Notes under the pieces: model-generated
Told to the model about the DNA's origin: nothing
Seen by the model: only the letters and a program-made list of their open reading frames with translations
The model's database searches: none
Part shown: positions 49,872-58,408 of the stretch, in pieces
How the letters are laid out: the number at the start of each line of letters is the position of its first letter
Numbering within the stretch: the first letter of the stretch is position 1
Assembly: GCF_004000255.1 (NCBI RefSeq)
Contig: NZ_RCIQ01000015.1
Span: 1 to 64,000 of the forward strand
DNA: 64,000 nucleotides
Reading direction: 5' to 3'
Origin: Nioella ostreopsis
GTDB taxonomy: Bacteria; Pseudomonadota; Alphaproteobacteria; Rhodobacterales; Rhodobacteraceae
Made by a program: the position numbers and the translations under genes

Positions 49872-50795
49872 ATGCAAATCTACCTGCCCATTGCGGAAGT
49901 CAGTGTAAACGCTTTCCTTCTGCTTGGGCTCGGCGGTCTGGTCGGTATCCTGTCAGGCATGTTCGGGGTTGGCGGTGGCTTTCTGCTGACGCCACTTCTG
50001 TTCTTCATCGGCATCCCCCCCGCCGTCGCCGTCGCGACCGAGGCCAACCAGATCGTTGCCTCGTCCTTTTCCGGCGTTCTTGCGCATTTCAAGCGAAAGA
50101 CGGTGGATCTCCGAATGGGGGTCGTGTTGTTGATCGGCGGCCTTGTGGGGGCCGCGCTCGGGGTGCAGGTGTTCAACGCGCTGCGCGCCATCGGTCAGGT
50201 CGATCTGCTGGTGCGGCTGTGCTACGTCGTCTTCCTTGGCATCATCGGCGCGCTGATGTTCGTCGAAAGCCTGGGGGCGATCCGCCGGTCAAAGGCCACC
50301 GCAGGCGCCCCGCCCCCGCGCCGCCACCATCGCGGCTGGATCCATACCCTGCCCTTCAAGATGCGCTTTCGCACCTCGGGGCTTTACCTGTCGGTCATTC
50401 CGCCGCTGATCGTCGGGCTTTGCGTGGGTGTGTTGGCTGCCATCATGGGTGTCGGCGGCGGCTTTATCATGGTGCCCGCGATGATCTATATTCTGGGCAT
50501 GCCCACCAAAGTCGTTGTGGGCACGTCTCTGTTCCAGATCATTTTCGTCACCGCGTTTTCCACGCTTCTGCACGCCACCACGAACTACACGGTGGACATG
50601 ATCCTTGCCGTCCTGCTGCTGATCGGCGGCGTCGTCGGCGCGCAGGTGGGTGCACGGATCGGCGTCAAGCTGAAGGCGGAACAACTGCGCATCCTGCTAG
50701 CGATCATGGTGCTTGCGGTATGCGGCAAACTGGCTTTCGACCTGCTGGTGCAGCCGTCGGAGCTTTTCACATTGGGGGCGGCGTCGGGACATTGA
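49872..50795 (+). CDS. TauE/SafE (TSUP) family permease 2
   Basis: A 307-residue paralogue of the protein at 48786, close to four-fifths identical by eye in the first half (MQIYLPIAEVSVNAFLLLG is shared exactly). It has the same glycine-rich repeats GMFGVGGGFLLTPLLFFIG and IMGVGGGFIMVPAM. The loop between halves differs (AGAPPPRRHHRG), and so may the substrate or binding. The stop overlaps the TTG start of the TIGR02186-type gene. Confidence 0.92.
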   Translation: MQIYLPIAEVSVNAFLLLGLGGLVGILSGMFGVGGGFLLTPLLFFIGIPPAVAVATEANQIVASSFSGVLAHFKRKTVDLRMGVVLLIGGLVGAALGVQVFNALRAIGQVDLLVRLCYVVFLGIIGALMFVESLGAIRRSKATAGAPPPRRHHRGWIHTLPFKMRFRTSGLYLSVIPPLIVGLCVGVLAAIMGVGGGFIMVPAMIYILGMPTKVVVGTSLFQIIFVTAFSTLLHATTNYTVDMILAVLLLIGGVVGAQVGARIGVKLKAEQLRILLAIMVLAVCGKLAFDLLVQPSELFTLGAASGH

Positions 50796-51559
50796 AACAG
50801 ATCCTGCAGATACTGGCCCTTGTGCTGGCCCCGCTCGCTGCCACCGCGCAGGAGGAAACCGTCGTCGCTGGTCTCAGCCAGAACGAGGTGTCGATCACCG
50901 CGAATTTCAACGGCTCCGAGATCCTGATCTTCGGCGCGGTCCAGCGGTTTACCCCGCTGCCCGATGGCGATCCGCTGGAGGTGATCGTCACCATCGAAGG
51001 CCCCGACCGCCCGGTGACCGTCCGCCGGATGGACCGGCGCTATGGCATCTGGATGAACACTGAAGCGGTCGAGGTGGACGCGGCCCCGACATTCTACGCC
51101 GTGGCAACAACCAACCCGTTCCGCGACGTGATCAGCGATACCGAAGATCTGCGCCACCGCATCTCCATCCCCCGCGCGATCCGGGCCGTGGGCACCGAAA
51201 CCGATCGCCAACGTGACTTCACCGATGCCGTGATCCGGATCCGGACCAACGAAGACCTGTATCAGGTTCTGGAAGGCTCTGTGACCCTGCGCAACGAAAC
51301 GCTGTTCAACACCTCGTTCCGGATGCCTGCCAATCTGGTCGAGGGCGATTACACGGCGCGTATCTTCCTGACCCGCGGGCGCGAGGTGGTGTCCTCCTAC
51401 GAGACCGACATCACCGTGCGCAAGGTCGGGCTGGAACGGATGATCTACACGCTCGCCCATGAACGGCCTCTGGTCTACGGACTGCTGTCGCTGGCCATCG
51501 CCATCGCGGCGGGCTGGCTGGCCTCTGCCGTCTTCCGCTACATCCGAATGGGTGGCTGA
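50792..51559 (+). CDS. TIGR02186-type membrane protein
   Basis: A 255-residue protein with a signal peptide (LKQILQILALVLAPLAATAQ) and one C-terminal membrane helix (LVYGLLSLAIAIAAGWLASA). The large part between faces the periplasm: ANFNGSEILIFGAV and the later VRKVGLERMIYTLAHE are family features. Such genes regularly neighbour TauE/SafE permeases in alphaproteobacteria, so it is likely a periplasmic partner of the exporter. Start is TTG at 50792, overlapping the permease stop. Confidence 0.82.
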   Translation: MKQILQILALVLAPLAATAQEETVVAGLSQNEVSITANFNGSEILIFGAVQRFTPLPDGDPLEVIVTIEGPDRPVTVRRMDRRYGIWMNTEAVEVDAAPTFYAVATTNPFRDVISDTEDLRHRISIPRAIRAVGTETDRQRDFTDAVIRIRTNEDLYQVLEGSVTLRNETLFNTSFRMPANLVEGDYTARIFLTRGREVVSSYETDITVRKVGLERMIYTLAHERPLVYGLLSLAIAIAAGWLASAVFRYIRMGG

Positions 51560-51562
51560 TAG

Positions 51563-52165
51563 ATGAACAGGGTCGACACGATCGAGGCGTTGGAGGCGCT
51601 TTATGACGCGCCGGTGCCCGCCTCGCTGACCAAGGTTGCTACCCGGATGACGCCGCTTTACCGGCAATGGATCGAGGCGGCGCGCTTCGTGGTACTGTCG
51701 ACCGTGGGGCCGGAAGGCACCGATGGCAGCCCGCGCGGCGATGATGGCCCGGTGGTGCGGATCGTGGACGAGCGCACGCTCTGGCTGCCCGACTGGCGTG
51801 GCAACAACCGTATCGACAGCCTGCGCAACATCGTCCGCGACGGGCGCGTGAGCCTGATGTTCATGGTGCCGGGATCAACCAATGTGGTGCGCGTGAATGG
51901 GCACGCCGTGCTGACCGCTGACCCGGAGGTGACGGGCAGTTTCGAACAGCGCGGACAGCACCCGAAACTGGTGATCGTGGTGACGCTGGACGAGATGTAT
52001 TTCCAATGCGCCAAGGCGATCATGCGCTCGGGTCTGTGGACCCGTGGCGACGACAGCGCCCTTGTGCCTTCGGCGGGCCAGTTCATCAAGGAACAGGACC
52101 GGGGTTTCGACGGCGAAACCTATGACGCCGCCTATCCCGAATACGCCAAGACCCGGATGTGGTAG
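51563..52165 (+). CDS. Pyridoxamine 5'-phosphate oxidase family protein
   Basis: A 200-residue FMN-binding split-barrel protein. FVVLSTVGPEGTDGSPRGDD at about residue 45 is the flavin strand, LPDWRGNNRIDSLRNI the phosphate region. It resembles the MSMEG_1061-type group of reductases rather than PdxH. It starts four bases after the preceding stop, so it belongs to the same transcript. Confidence 0.85.
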   Translation: MNRVDTIEALEALYDAPVPASLTKVATRMTPLYRQWIEAARFVVLSTVGPEGTDGSPRGDDGPVVRIVDERTLWLPDWRGNNRIDSLRNIVRDGRVSLMFMVPGSTNVVRVNGHAVLTADPEVTGSFEQRGQHPKLVIVVTLDEMYFQCAKAIMRSGLWTRGDDSALVPSAGQFIKEQDRGFDGETYDAAYPEYAKTRMW

Positions 52166-52180
52166 CCGGCTCCGCAGCCC

Positions 52181-52918
52181 CTACCCCCGCCCGATGAAGG
52201 GCATCTTGTTGGCCATCACCGTGAGGCTCGGCACATTGGCCTCAAGCGGCAGGTTCGCCATGTACCAGACGGCTTCGGCCACGTCGCCCGCATCCATCAC
52301 CGCCTCGGCCTTGATGCTGCCATCCGCCTGCCGCGCGCCTTGGGCGATGCCCTTGGTCATTTCGGTCGCGGCATTGCCGATGTCGAGTTGACCGGCACAA
52401 ATCCCCAACTCTCGCCCGTCGAGATTGAGCGTCTTGGTCAGGCCCGAAACCCCATGCTTGGTGGTGGTGTAACAGACCGATCCGGGACGCGGCACATGGG
52501 CCGAGATAGAGCCATTGTTGATGATCCGCCCGCCCGCCGGATCCTGCCGCCGCATCTGCGCAAAGGCCGCGCGGGCGCAGAGGAACATGCCCGTCAGGTT
52601 CACATCCAGAACGGCGCGCCAATCGTCCAGGCTGATCTCGTCAATCGGCCCCGACGGCCCGAAGGCACCTGCGTTGTTGAACAGAACATCAAGCCGCCCG
52701 GCGCGGTCGGCGATCTGGCCGAAGGCCGCGTCAACCGCCGCCTCATCCGTCACGTCGCAGGGCAGCGCAATCGCCCGCTCATGTGCGCGGGCCAGGTCCT
52801 CCAGCGGGTCCGCCCGGCGGGCCAGCGCCGCCACCGTCCAGCCGCGATCAAGGAACAACTCCGCCACGGCCCTCCCGATCCCGGCGCTGGCCCCCGTCAC
52901 GGCAATCACCTTGCTCAT
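52181..52918 (-). CDS. Short-chain dehydrogenase/reductase
   Basis: A 245-residue NAD(P) Rossmann enzyme. TGASAGIGRAVAELF is the cofactor loop, LFNNAGAFG the NNAG motif, and YTTTKHG the catalytic Tyr-x3-Lys. It resembles YdfG-type 3-hydroxy-acid dehydrogenases. Its start overlaps the stop of the helicase gene by four bases, so they are coupled. Substrate unknown. Confidence 0.9.
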   Translation of the reverse strand: MSKVIAVTGASAGIGRAVAELFLDRGWTVAALARRADPLEDLARAHERAIALPCDVTDEAAVDAAFGQIADRAGRLDVLFNNAGAFGPSGPIDEISLDDWRAVLDVNLTGMFLCARAAFAQMRRQDPAGGRIINNGSISAHVPRPGSVCYTTTKHGVSGLTKTLNLDGRELGICAGQLDIGNAATEMTKGIAQGARQADGSIKAEAVMDAGDVAEAVWYMANLPLEANVPSLTVMANKMPFIGRG

Positions 52919-54444
52919 CCCGCGTCCTCCGCTTCCAGTGTCAGGGGCGCCACCGGCACCTCCAGATCATTCGTACCCAAGACCTCTTGCGGCTTGGACA
53001 GCATGTAGCGCGTGATCCAGATCAGCCGCTCTTCGGCGCGGGTGATGGCAACATAGGCCAGCCGTTTCCACAAGGCCTGACCGGCCTCGACCCGGCCCGC
53101 GCGGCTGGCGGCGTAGATGTCTGGCGCGAAGACCTGCACATCCTGCCACTGGGACCCTTGCGCCTTATGGATCGTCACCGCCGCCCCATGCAGGAAGGTG
53201 GCCCCCATGCGCGCGGCATAGGGGATGAACGGCTCCTCCTCGTCGGGCTTCTCGATCTTGACGATGGAGGCCGGCGACAATTGAGGGCTTTCGGCCCCCA
53301 CCACATGCAGCCGCGAAAAGCCGGGCTTGCGGCCGGGGCCCATATAGACCACCTGCGCCCCCTTGATCAGCCCCCGCGCCTCCAGGTCGATGCGCTTCTT
53401 TCGGTGCTTCACGGGCAATTCGATCCCGTCACAGATCAGCGGCTCACCCGGCAGCAGCGCATCCTCGGGCGCGCCATGGGCCACGCGAAAGGCCCGGATC
53501 AGCCTAATCCGCGTGGCGTTGCGCCAGACCAGAACCGGGCTGCGCGCCATCAGGTCGCTATCGGCGCGGGGGGCGACAACCACGCGGCGGTCGCGACGGG
53601 CCGCATCCTCGATCATCCGCTCGAACTCGTGGAACTCCAGCGCCGGATCGCCGAGCGCATGGGCAAGATCGAGAATGGGATTGTCCGCCTCCTGCCGGTG
53701 AATGCGGCCAAGCACCAGGCGCGCGGGGTCCGGCAGCTTGTCGAACACCATCTCGCCCGACTGGCCGACCGGAGCCAGCTGTGCCGGATCACCGAACAGC
53801 ACCAGCGTCGGAAAGATCTCCCGCAGATCATCGAACTGCTTCTGGTCCAGCATCGAGCTTTCATCGACAAACCCGATATCGAGCGGATCCTCGCGCCGCT
53901 TCCAGCCGGTGATGAAGTCCGAGCCACGCAGCCCCGCCGCCGCCAATGCCGCAGGCACCGATTTATGCGCGTCATAAACGGCCTTGGCCCGGTCCAGCGC
54001 CACATCGGTCAGCGCCTCGATCTCCGGCCGCTCGCCCTGCCCGGCCAGCCACTCGGCCACCTTCTCATATTCCGGGTCATAAACCGGCGTATACAGAATA
54101 CGGTGAATGGTGGTCGCGGGCACACCGCGCCTGCGCAAAACGCTCGCGGCCTTGTTGGTGGGCGCCAGCACCGCCAGTGTCCGCCGCTCCCTGCGCCGCT
54201 TGCCTTCCCAGTCACCCGACACGAGGTCCACCCCCGCCGCGTCCAGCGCCTTCACCAGCTCGGCCAGCAGCATGGTCTTGCCGCTGCCCGCCTTGCCGAT
54301 CACCGCCATGACCTGGGTCTTGTCTTCGCTGGCCGGCACCAGCGTCTCGGCATCCAGATCAACCCCCATGGACCGCAAGACCTCGGTCAACCGGTCATAG
54401 GCCGCGGCCTGATCTTCGGAATATGTAATGCTCTGCCCGGACAT
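52915..54444 (-). CDS. RecD-like superfamily 1 DNA helicase
   Basis: A 509-residue ATP-dependent helicase without partner subunits. Motifs: MAVIGKAGSGKTMLLAEL (Walker A), FVDESSMLDQKQF (motif II), LFGDPAQLAPVG (motif III), VTIHKAQGSQWQDV and VAITRAEERLIWIT (motifs V and VI). It lacks the long N-terminal domain of RecD2. Start MSGQSITYSEDQ at 54444. A role in DNA repair or recombination is expected. Confidence 0.9.
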   Translation of the reverse strand: MSGQSITYSEDQAAAYDRLTEVLRSMGVDLDAETLVPASEDKTQVMAVIGKAGSGKTMLLAELVKALDAAGVDLVSGDWEGKRRRERRTLAVLAPTNKAASVLRRRGVPATTIHRILYTPVYDPEYEKVAEWLAGQGERPEIEALTDVALDRAKAVYDAHKSVPAALAAAGLRGSDFITGWKRREDPLDIGFVDESSMLDQKQFDDLREIFPTLVLFGDPAQLAPVGQSGEMVFDKLPDPARLVLGRIHRQEADNPILDLAHALGDPALEFHEFERMIEDAARRDRRVVVAPRADSDLMARSPVLVWRNATRIRLIRAFRVAHGAPEDALLPGEPLICDGIELPVKHRKKRIDLEARGLIKGAQVVYMGPGRKPGFSRLHVVGAESPQLSPASIVKIEKPDEEEPFIPYAARMGATFLHGAAVTIHKAQGSQWQDVQVFAPDIYAASRAGRVEAGQALWKRLAYVAITRAEERLIWITRYMLSKPQEVLGTNDLEVPVAPLTLEAEDAG

Positions 54445-54498
54445 GCCCCGCACCCTAGGCAAAGCCATGCCCGGGCACCACGGCGAAAACGCCGGCCT

Positions 54499-54555
54499 CT
54501 TTCATCTTGGCAAAAATACCTCCGCCGGAGGCGTCCCGTCCGCGCCACCCGCGCG
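54499..54555 (-). repeat. Dispersed intergenic repeat, copy 4
   Basis: The inverse of 16772-16828: both the GC-rich half and the GGTATTTTTGCCAAGATG-type tail match, with a few changes in the tail. It lies just upstream of the helicase gene and downstream of ccr. The rest of 54445-54736 contains only the ccr terminator. Confidence 0.8.
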
Positions 54556-54679
54556 CGCCATCGACGGCAAACCGCCCTCTCCGATATCCCGTGGCAACGC
54601 GGGTCGAGGAGGGCCCCATCGGGGCCTGACGAGGCGCGCCCCCCGGGTGACCGCGCAAGCGGGCGCAATCCCCGCCGAC

Positions 54680-54717
54680 AAAAAAACCGCCCCGGGGCTC
54701 CTCCTCCCCGGGGCGGC
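54680..54717 (-). terminator. Intrinsic terminator of ccr
   Basis: On the minus strand CCGCCCCGGGG (54716-54706) pairs with CCCCGGGGCGG (54697-54687), followed by seven T residues (54686-54680). It lies 20 bp after the ccr stop. A textbook Rho-independent terminator. Confidence 0.92.
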
Positions 54718-54736
54718 TTTGCTGGAGCAACCCTGC

Positions 54737-56029
54737 TTACGCGGTCGGACCGGCCTCCAGCACATCTTCCAACGTCACCAGCCCGGTACGCGGGGCCTGC
54801 ACCAGCACCGACATATTGCCGGGCTTGTGCTCGTTGCGGCGCATCTTGGTATGGGCCGCCGGCAGCTCCGCCCAGGGGAAGACCTCGGACATGCAGGGAT
54901 CGAGACGCCGTTCGCACATCAGCTTGTTGGCTGCCGCCGCCTGCTTGAGATGCGCAAAGTGGCTGCCCTGCAAACGCTTCTGGTGCATCCACATGTAACG
55001 CACGTCGAAGGTACAATTGAAGCCGGAGGTGCCTGCGCAGATCACAACCATACCGCCCTTCTTGCAGACCAGGGTCGAGACCGGGAAGGTCGCCTCGCCG
55101 GGATGCTCGAAGACGATATCGACATTGTTGCCCTTGCCGGTGATGTCCCAGATCGCCTTGCCGAACTTGCGGGCTTCCTTGAACCAGTCGGCATATTCCG
55201 GCGTGTTCACCGTGGGCAGCTGGCCCCAGCAATTGAAGTCCTTGCGGTTGATGACGCCCTTTGCCCCGAGATTCATCACGAACTCGCGCTTGTCCTCGTC
55301 CGAGATCACCGCAATCGCGTTTGCCCCGGCCGTATTGATCAGCTGGATCGCGTAGGACCCCAGGCCGCCGGATGCGCCCCAGACCAGAACGTTCTGACCG
55401 GGCTTCAGCTCATGCGGGTGGTGGCCGAACAGCATCCGGTAGGCGGTGGCCAGCGTCAGCGTGTAGCATGCGCTCTCTTCCCAGGTCAGGTGCTTGGGGC
55501 GCGGCATCAGCTGCTGCGCCTGCACATTGGTGAACTGCGCGAAGGAGCCATCGGGCGTCTCATAGCCCCAGATCCGCTGCGAGGTGGAGAACATCGGGTC
55601 GCCGCCGTTGCATTCCTCATCGTCGCCATCGTCCTGGTTGCAGTGGATCACGACCTCGTCGCCCACTTTCCAGCGGGTGACCTTGTCGCCCACGGCCCAG
55701 ACAATGCCCGACGCATCGGACCCCGCGATGTGATAGGGCGCGCCATGTCCGTCGAAGGGGCTGATCGGAACGCCGAGACCCGCCCAGACCCCGTTGTAGT
55801 TTACGCCTGCGGCCATCACCAGAACCAGCACTTCCTGGCTGTCGAGCTTGGGCACATCGACGATCTCGACCTCAAAGGCCTTGTCCGGCTCGCCATGACG
55901 TTCCCGCCGGATGGTCCAGGCGTACATTTTCTTCGGTACGAACCCCATCGGGGGGATTTCGCCCATCTCGTACAGGTCTTTTTCGGGCGCGTCGTAGCTG
56001 GCGATCGCGGGGTTGCTGTCCAAGGCCAT
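54737..56029 (-). CDS. ccr: Crotonyl-CoA carboxylase/reductase
   Basis: A 430-residue MDR enzyme that reduces and carboxylates crotonyl-CoA to ethylmalonyl-CoA with NADPH and CO2, the key step of the ethylmalonyl-CoA pathway for growth on C2 compounds. LVWGASGGLGSYAIQL is the Rossmann loop, AGVNYNGVWAGLG is near the N-terminus, and VFEHPGEATFPVS and GFNCTFDVRYMWMHQKR are characteristic. Start at 56029 has GGAGGAG. The partner mutase ecm is at 58409, with two unrelated genes between. Confidence 0.96.
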   Translation of the reverse strand: MALDSNPAIASYDAPEKDLYEMGEIPPMGFVPKKMYAWTIRRERHGEPDKAFEVEIVDVPKLDSQEVLVLVMAAGVNYNGVWAGLGVPISPFDGHGAPYHIAGSDASGIVWAVGDKVTRWKVGDEVVIHCNQDDGDDEECNGGDPMFSTSQRIWGYETPDGSFAQFTNVQAQQLMPRPKHLTWEESACYTLTLATAYRMLFGHHPHELKPGQNVLVWGASGGLGSYAIQLINTAGANAIAVISDEDKREFVMNLGAKGVINRKDFNCWGQLPTVNTPEYADWFKEARKFGKAIWDITGKGNNVDIVFEHPGEATFPVSTLVCKKGGMVVICAGTSGFNCTFDVRYMWMHQKRLQGSHFAHLKQAAAANKLMCERRLDPCMSEVFPWAELPAAHTKMRRNEHKPGNMSVLVQAPRTGLVTLEDVLEAGPTA

Positions 56030-56141
56030 CAGCTCCTCCAGGATGTTTTTTCTGCGGCGCGGAATCATTCCGTGCTCATGCAGAAAGTCCTAATAAGGCC
56101 CGCGCAACTATGCAACCCGAAATTGGGGTGTTTGTGAAATA

Positions 56142-57536
56142 TTATGTCGCGGAGGATTTTTGGGGCAGGATTTCCCCAGGAAACTCCCCCAGGATTGGGC
56201 TGACAGACCGCGCATAGAACGCCACCAACCGCTCGCCCTCGTCGGTCAGGGCAAAGCTGTCTCCCTGCAACTGCAGCACGCGACGCCCCTGAAGGGTCTT
56301 CAACGCCGCCTCGATCGTGTAGGGAAGATCGCGTTTCGGAAGGAACACCGGCGCCCCCGCGGCCAGCGCCCTTTCGAAGCGCTCCTCTATGGCCGGCAAC
56401 AGCGCCTCCTGGCTGCGAATGCCGCTGGCCATGGCATGGGCGATCACCGGGAAGGGCACGACCGGCATCACCGACCCGATCCGGTCCATCAGATCCTGCC
56501 CAAGCGTTTCCGCATGACCTTCGTGGTCCTTAATGAACTGCGCAAGGCTCATCGGTTCGCCAAAGCTGACCGCCGCCATGCCGAAGCGGCTGGCCTGCCG
56601 GGTCAGTCTTTGCCAGATCAGCAGGCGCAGATAGCGAAAGATCGGCTTCAGCGAGAAACGGAAGCCGCGACCGCCCTCGGCATGGATCAGATTGCGGTCT
56701 TCCATGACGCGATCATAATTGATCGCCACCGGCACAAAGACCACATCGCGGCTTTCACCGGGGCGGAACCCGTCTATGATGTAGGACAAAAGACCCAGCT
56801 TGGGGTCGCGCAGCGCGCCGGTCCGGGTCAACCCGCCTTCGGGGAACACCGCCTGCGTCACCCCCGCCTCTGTCGCCATCTGGACATAGCGCGCCAGCAC
56901 CTTGCGATAGAGCGGGTTGTTGTGACGGCGGCGAATGAAGTAGCCGCCAAGCATTCGGATCAGCGGCTGCAGGGGCCAGACCCGCGCCCATTCGCCTACG
57001 GCATAAGCCAGGGCGCTGCGGTCGGCGGCCAGCCATGTGACCAGCACGTAATCCATGTTCGACCGGTGATTCATCACGAAGATCACCGTCTTGTCCTTGC
57101 CGATCCCTTCCAGCGCGGCGGCATTCGCCGCCCCCACCCGCACCCGATACAGGGACCGGGACAGGAAACGCGCGGCGCGAATGGCGAAGGCGAAATAGGT
57201 GAAGGCCGAGAACGACGGCACAATCTCGCGCGCATAGCGTTCTGCGGTCTGTGCAGCCACGTCTTCGCGAATGCCCCTTTCCCGCGCATAGGCCAGCACC
57301 GCCTTGGCGACCTCCGGGTCATAACGCAGTCGCAGGATCGTGTCGCGGCGGCGGGCCAGCTTGAACGGTTGGATGGGATAGGACAGTTTCTGGTTCAGCC
57401 GTTCTACCGCGCGTTCCAGTCGGCGGCGCAGATACCAGCGAACCGATGGCATCAGGATCCGGTCCAACGCCGTGACCGCCGCAAAAAGCAGCACCAGAAT
57501 CAGCAGCCACGCCGGAACTTGGATCATGTTCGTCAT
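56142..57536 (-). CDS. 1-acylglycerol-3-phosphate-type acyltransferase (PlsB-like)
   Basis: A 464-residue membrane-associated acyltransferase. FVMNHRSNMDYVLVTWLA is the catalytic HX4D motif and AVFPEGGLTRTG the phosphate-binding EG motif; one membrane helix is at the N-terminus (VPAWLLILVLLFAAVTAL). It looks like glycerol-3-phosphate acyltransferases of larger size, with a long C-terminal region. Start uncertain: ATG 57536 or a TTG at 57572. Confidence 0.85.
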   Translation of the reverse strand: MTNMIQVPAWLLILVLLFAAVTALDRILMPSVRWYLRRRLERAVERLNQKLSYPIQPFKLARRRDTILRLRYDPEVAKAVLAYARERGIREDVAAQTAERYAREIVPSFSAFTYFAFAIRAARFLSRSLYRVRVGAANAAALEGIGKDKTVIFVMNHRSNMDYVLVTWLAADRSALAYAVGEWARVWPLQPLIRMLGGYFIRRRHNNPLYRKVLARYVQMATEAGVTQAVFPEGGLTRTGALRDPKLGLLSYIIDGFRPGESRDVVFVPVAINYDRVMEDRNLIHAEGGRGFRFSLKPIFRYLRLLIWQRLTRQASRFGMAAVSFGEPMSLAQFIKDHEGHAETLGQDLMDRIGSVMPVVPFPVIAHAMASGIRSQEALLPAIEERFERALAAGAPVFLPKRDLPYTIEAALKTLQGRRVLQLQGDSFALTDEGERLVAFYARSVSPILGEFPGEILPQKSSAT

Positions 57537-57648
57537 CAGGGGGACGGTGGCAGGAAACGCGGAGCGCTTCAATCGGGCTTGTGCAGGTCAGGGGGTTGAC
57601 CGTGGCCCCGCGCCCTCAGCTAGACTGCCCTTGATCAGGAGGACAGAT

Positions 57649-58269
57649 ATGCCCAAACCCGACCTCGACAGCGCCTATGAGCTTGGTGGCAAGGAAGAGA
57701 CCCGCGAATTCTACAAGGAATGGGCGGACAGCTATGATCAGACCTTCGCCGAGGACCGCGGCTATCGATCCCCGGGCGAGGTTGCGCGCCGGTTTCTTGC
57801 ATCGGCAAAGGGGAATGAACCGGTGCTGGATGTGGGCGCGGGCACTGGTCTGATCGGTGAGGCCATGGCGGGTGTGCAGATCGACGCGCTGGATCTGTCG
57901 CCGGACATGCTGGCGGTTGCGGGCCGCAAGGGCGTCTATCGCAACCTGATCACCGCCGATCTGACCGGGCCGCTGGATATCGAGACTGCCAGCTATGGCG
58001 GCATCGTATCGTCCGGCACATTCACCCATGGCCATGTTGGGCCCGTCTGCCTGCCGGAACTGATGCGCATTGCGCGGCCCGGCGCGCTGTTCGTCTGCAC
58101 CGTGATCCCTGAAGTCTATGACAGCGCCGGGTTCGGGTCCGCATTGGCTCAGCTTGTGGCGAATGGGCAAATCACGCCGATCCGCTTTCATGACTTCAGG
58201 ATCTACGACAAGGCCGATGATGCCCATGGCGATGAACACGGGCTGATCATGGAGTTTCACCGGCTCTGA
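57649..58269 (+). CDS. Class I SAM-dependent methyltransferase
   Basis: A 206-residue Rossmann methyltransferase. VLDVGAGTGLIGEAMAGVQI is motif I, DALDLSPDML motif II, and YGGIVSSGTFTHGHVGP motif IV. Substrate unknown; similar genes in the group are annotated as small-molecule methylases. AGGAGGACAGAT precedes ATG 57649. Confidence 0.87.
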   Translation: MPKPDLDSAYELGGKEETREFYKEWADSYDQTFAEDRGYRSPGEVARRFLASAKGNEPVLDVGAGTGLIGEAMAGVQIDALDLSPDMLAVAGRKGVYRNLITADLTGPLDIETASYGGIVSSGTFTHGHVGPVCLPELMRIARPGALFVCTVIPEVYDSAGFGSALAQLVANGQITPIRFHDFRIYDKADDAHGDEHGLIMEFHRL

Positions 58270-58408
58270 CCAACCAATGCAGATGCAGAATAGCAGCGCA
58301 GCATCTTTTCCGGTCTCGCCGCAATGCAGCGAGTTGACGGCGCATTAAAATTCCCGATATACCCGGCCTGACGAAATAAGATTACCGATCCGGATTCGGA
58401 GGCCGCTC

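Noticed and set aside
52783-56137. Plus-strand frames of 721 and 569 codons
   Set aside because: Antisense to the helicase and ccr genes, whose motifs are intact on the minus strand.
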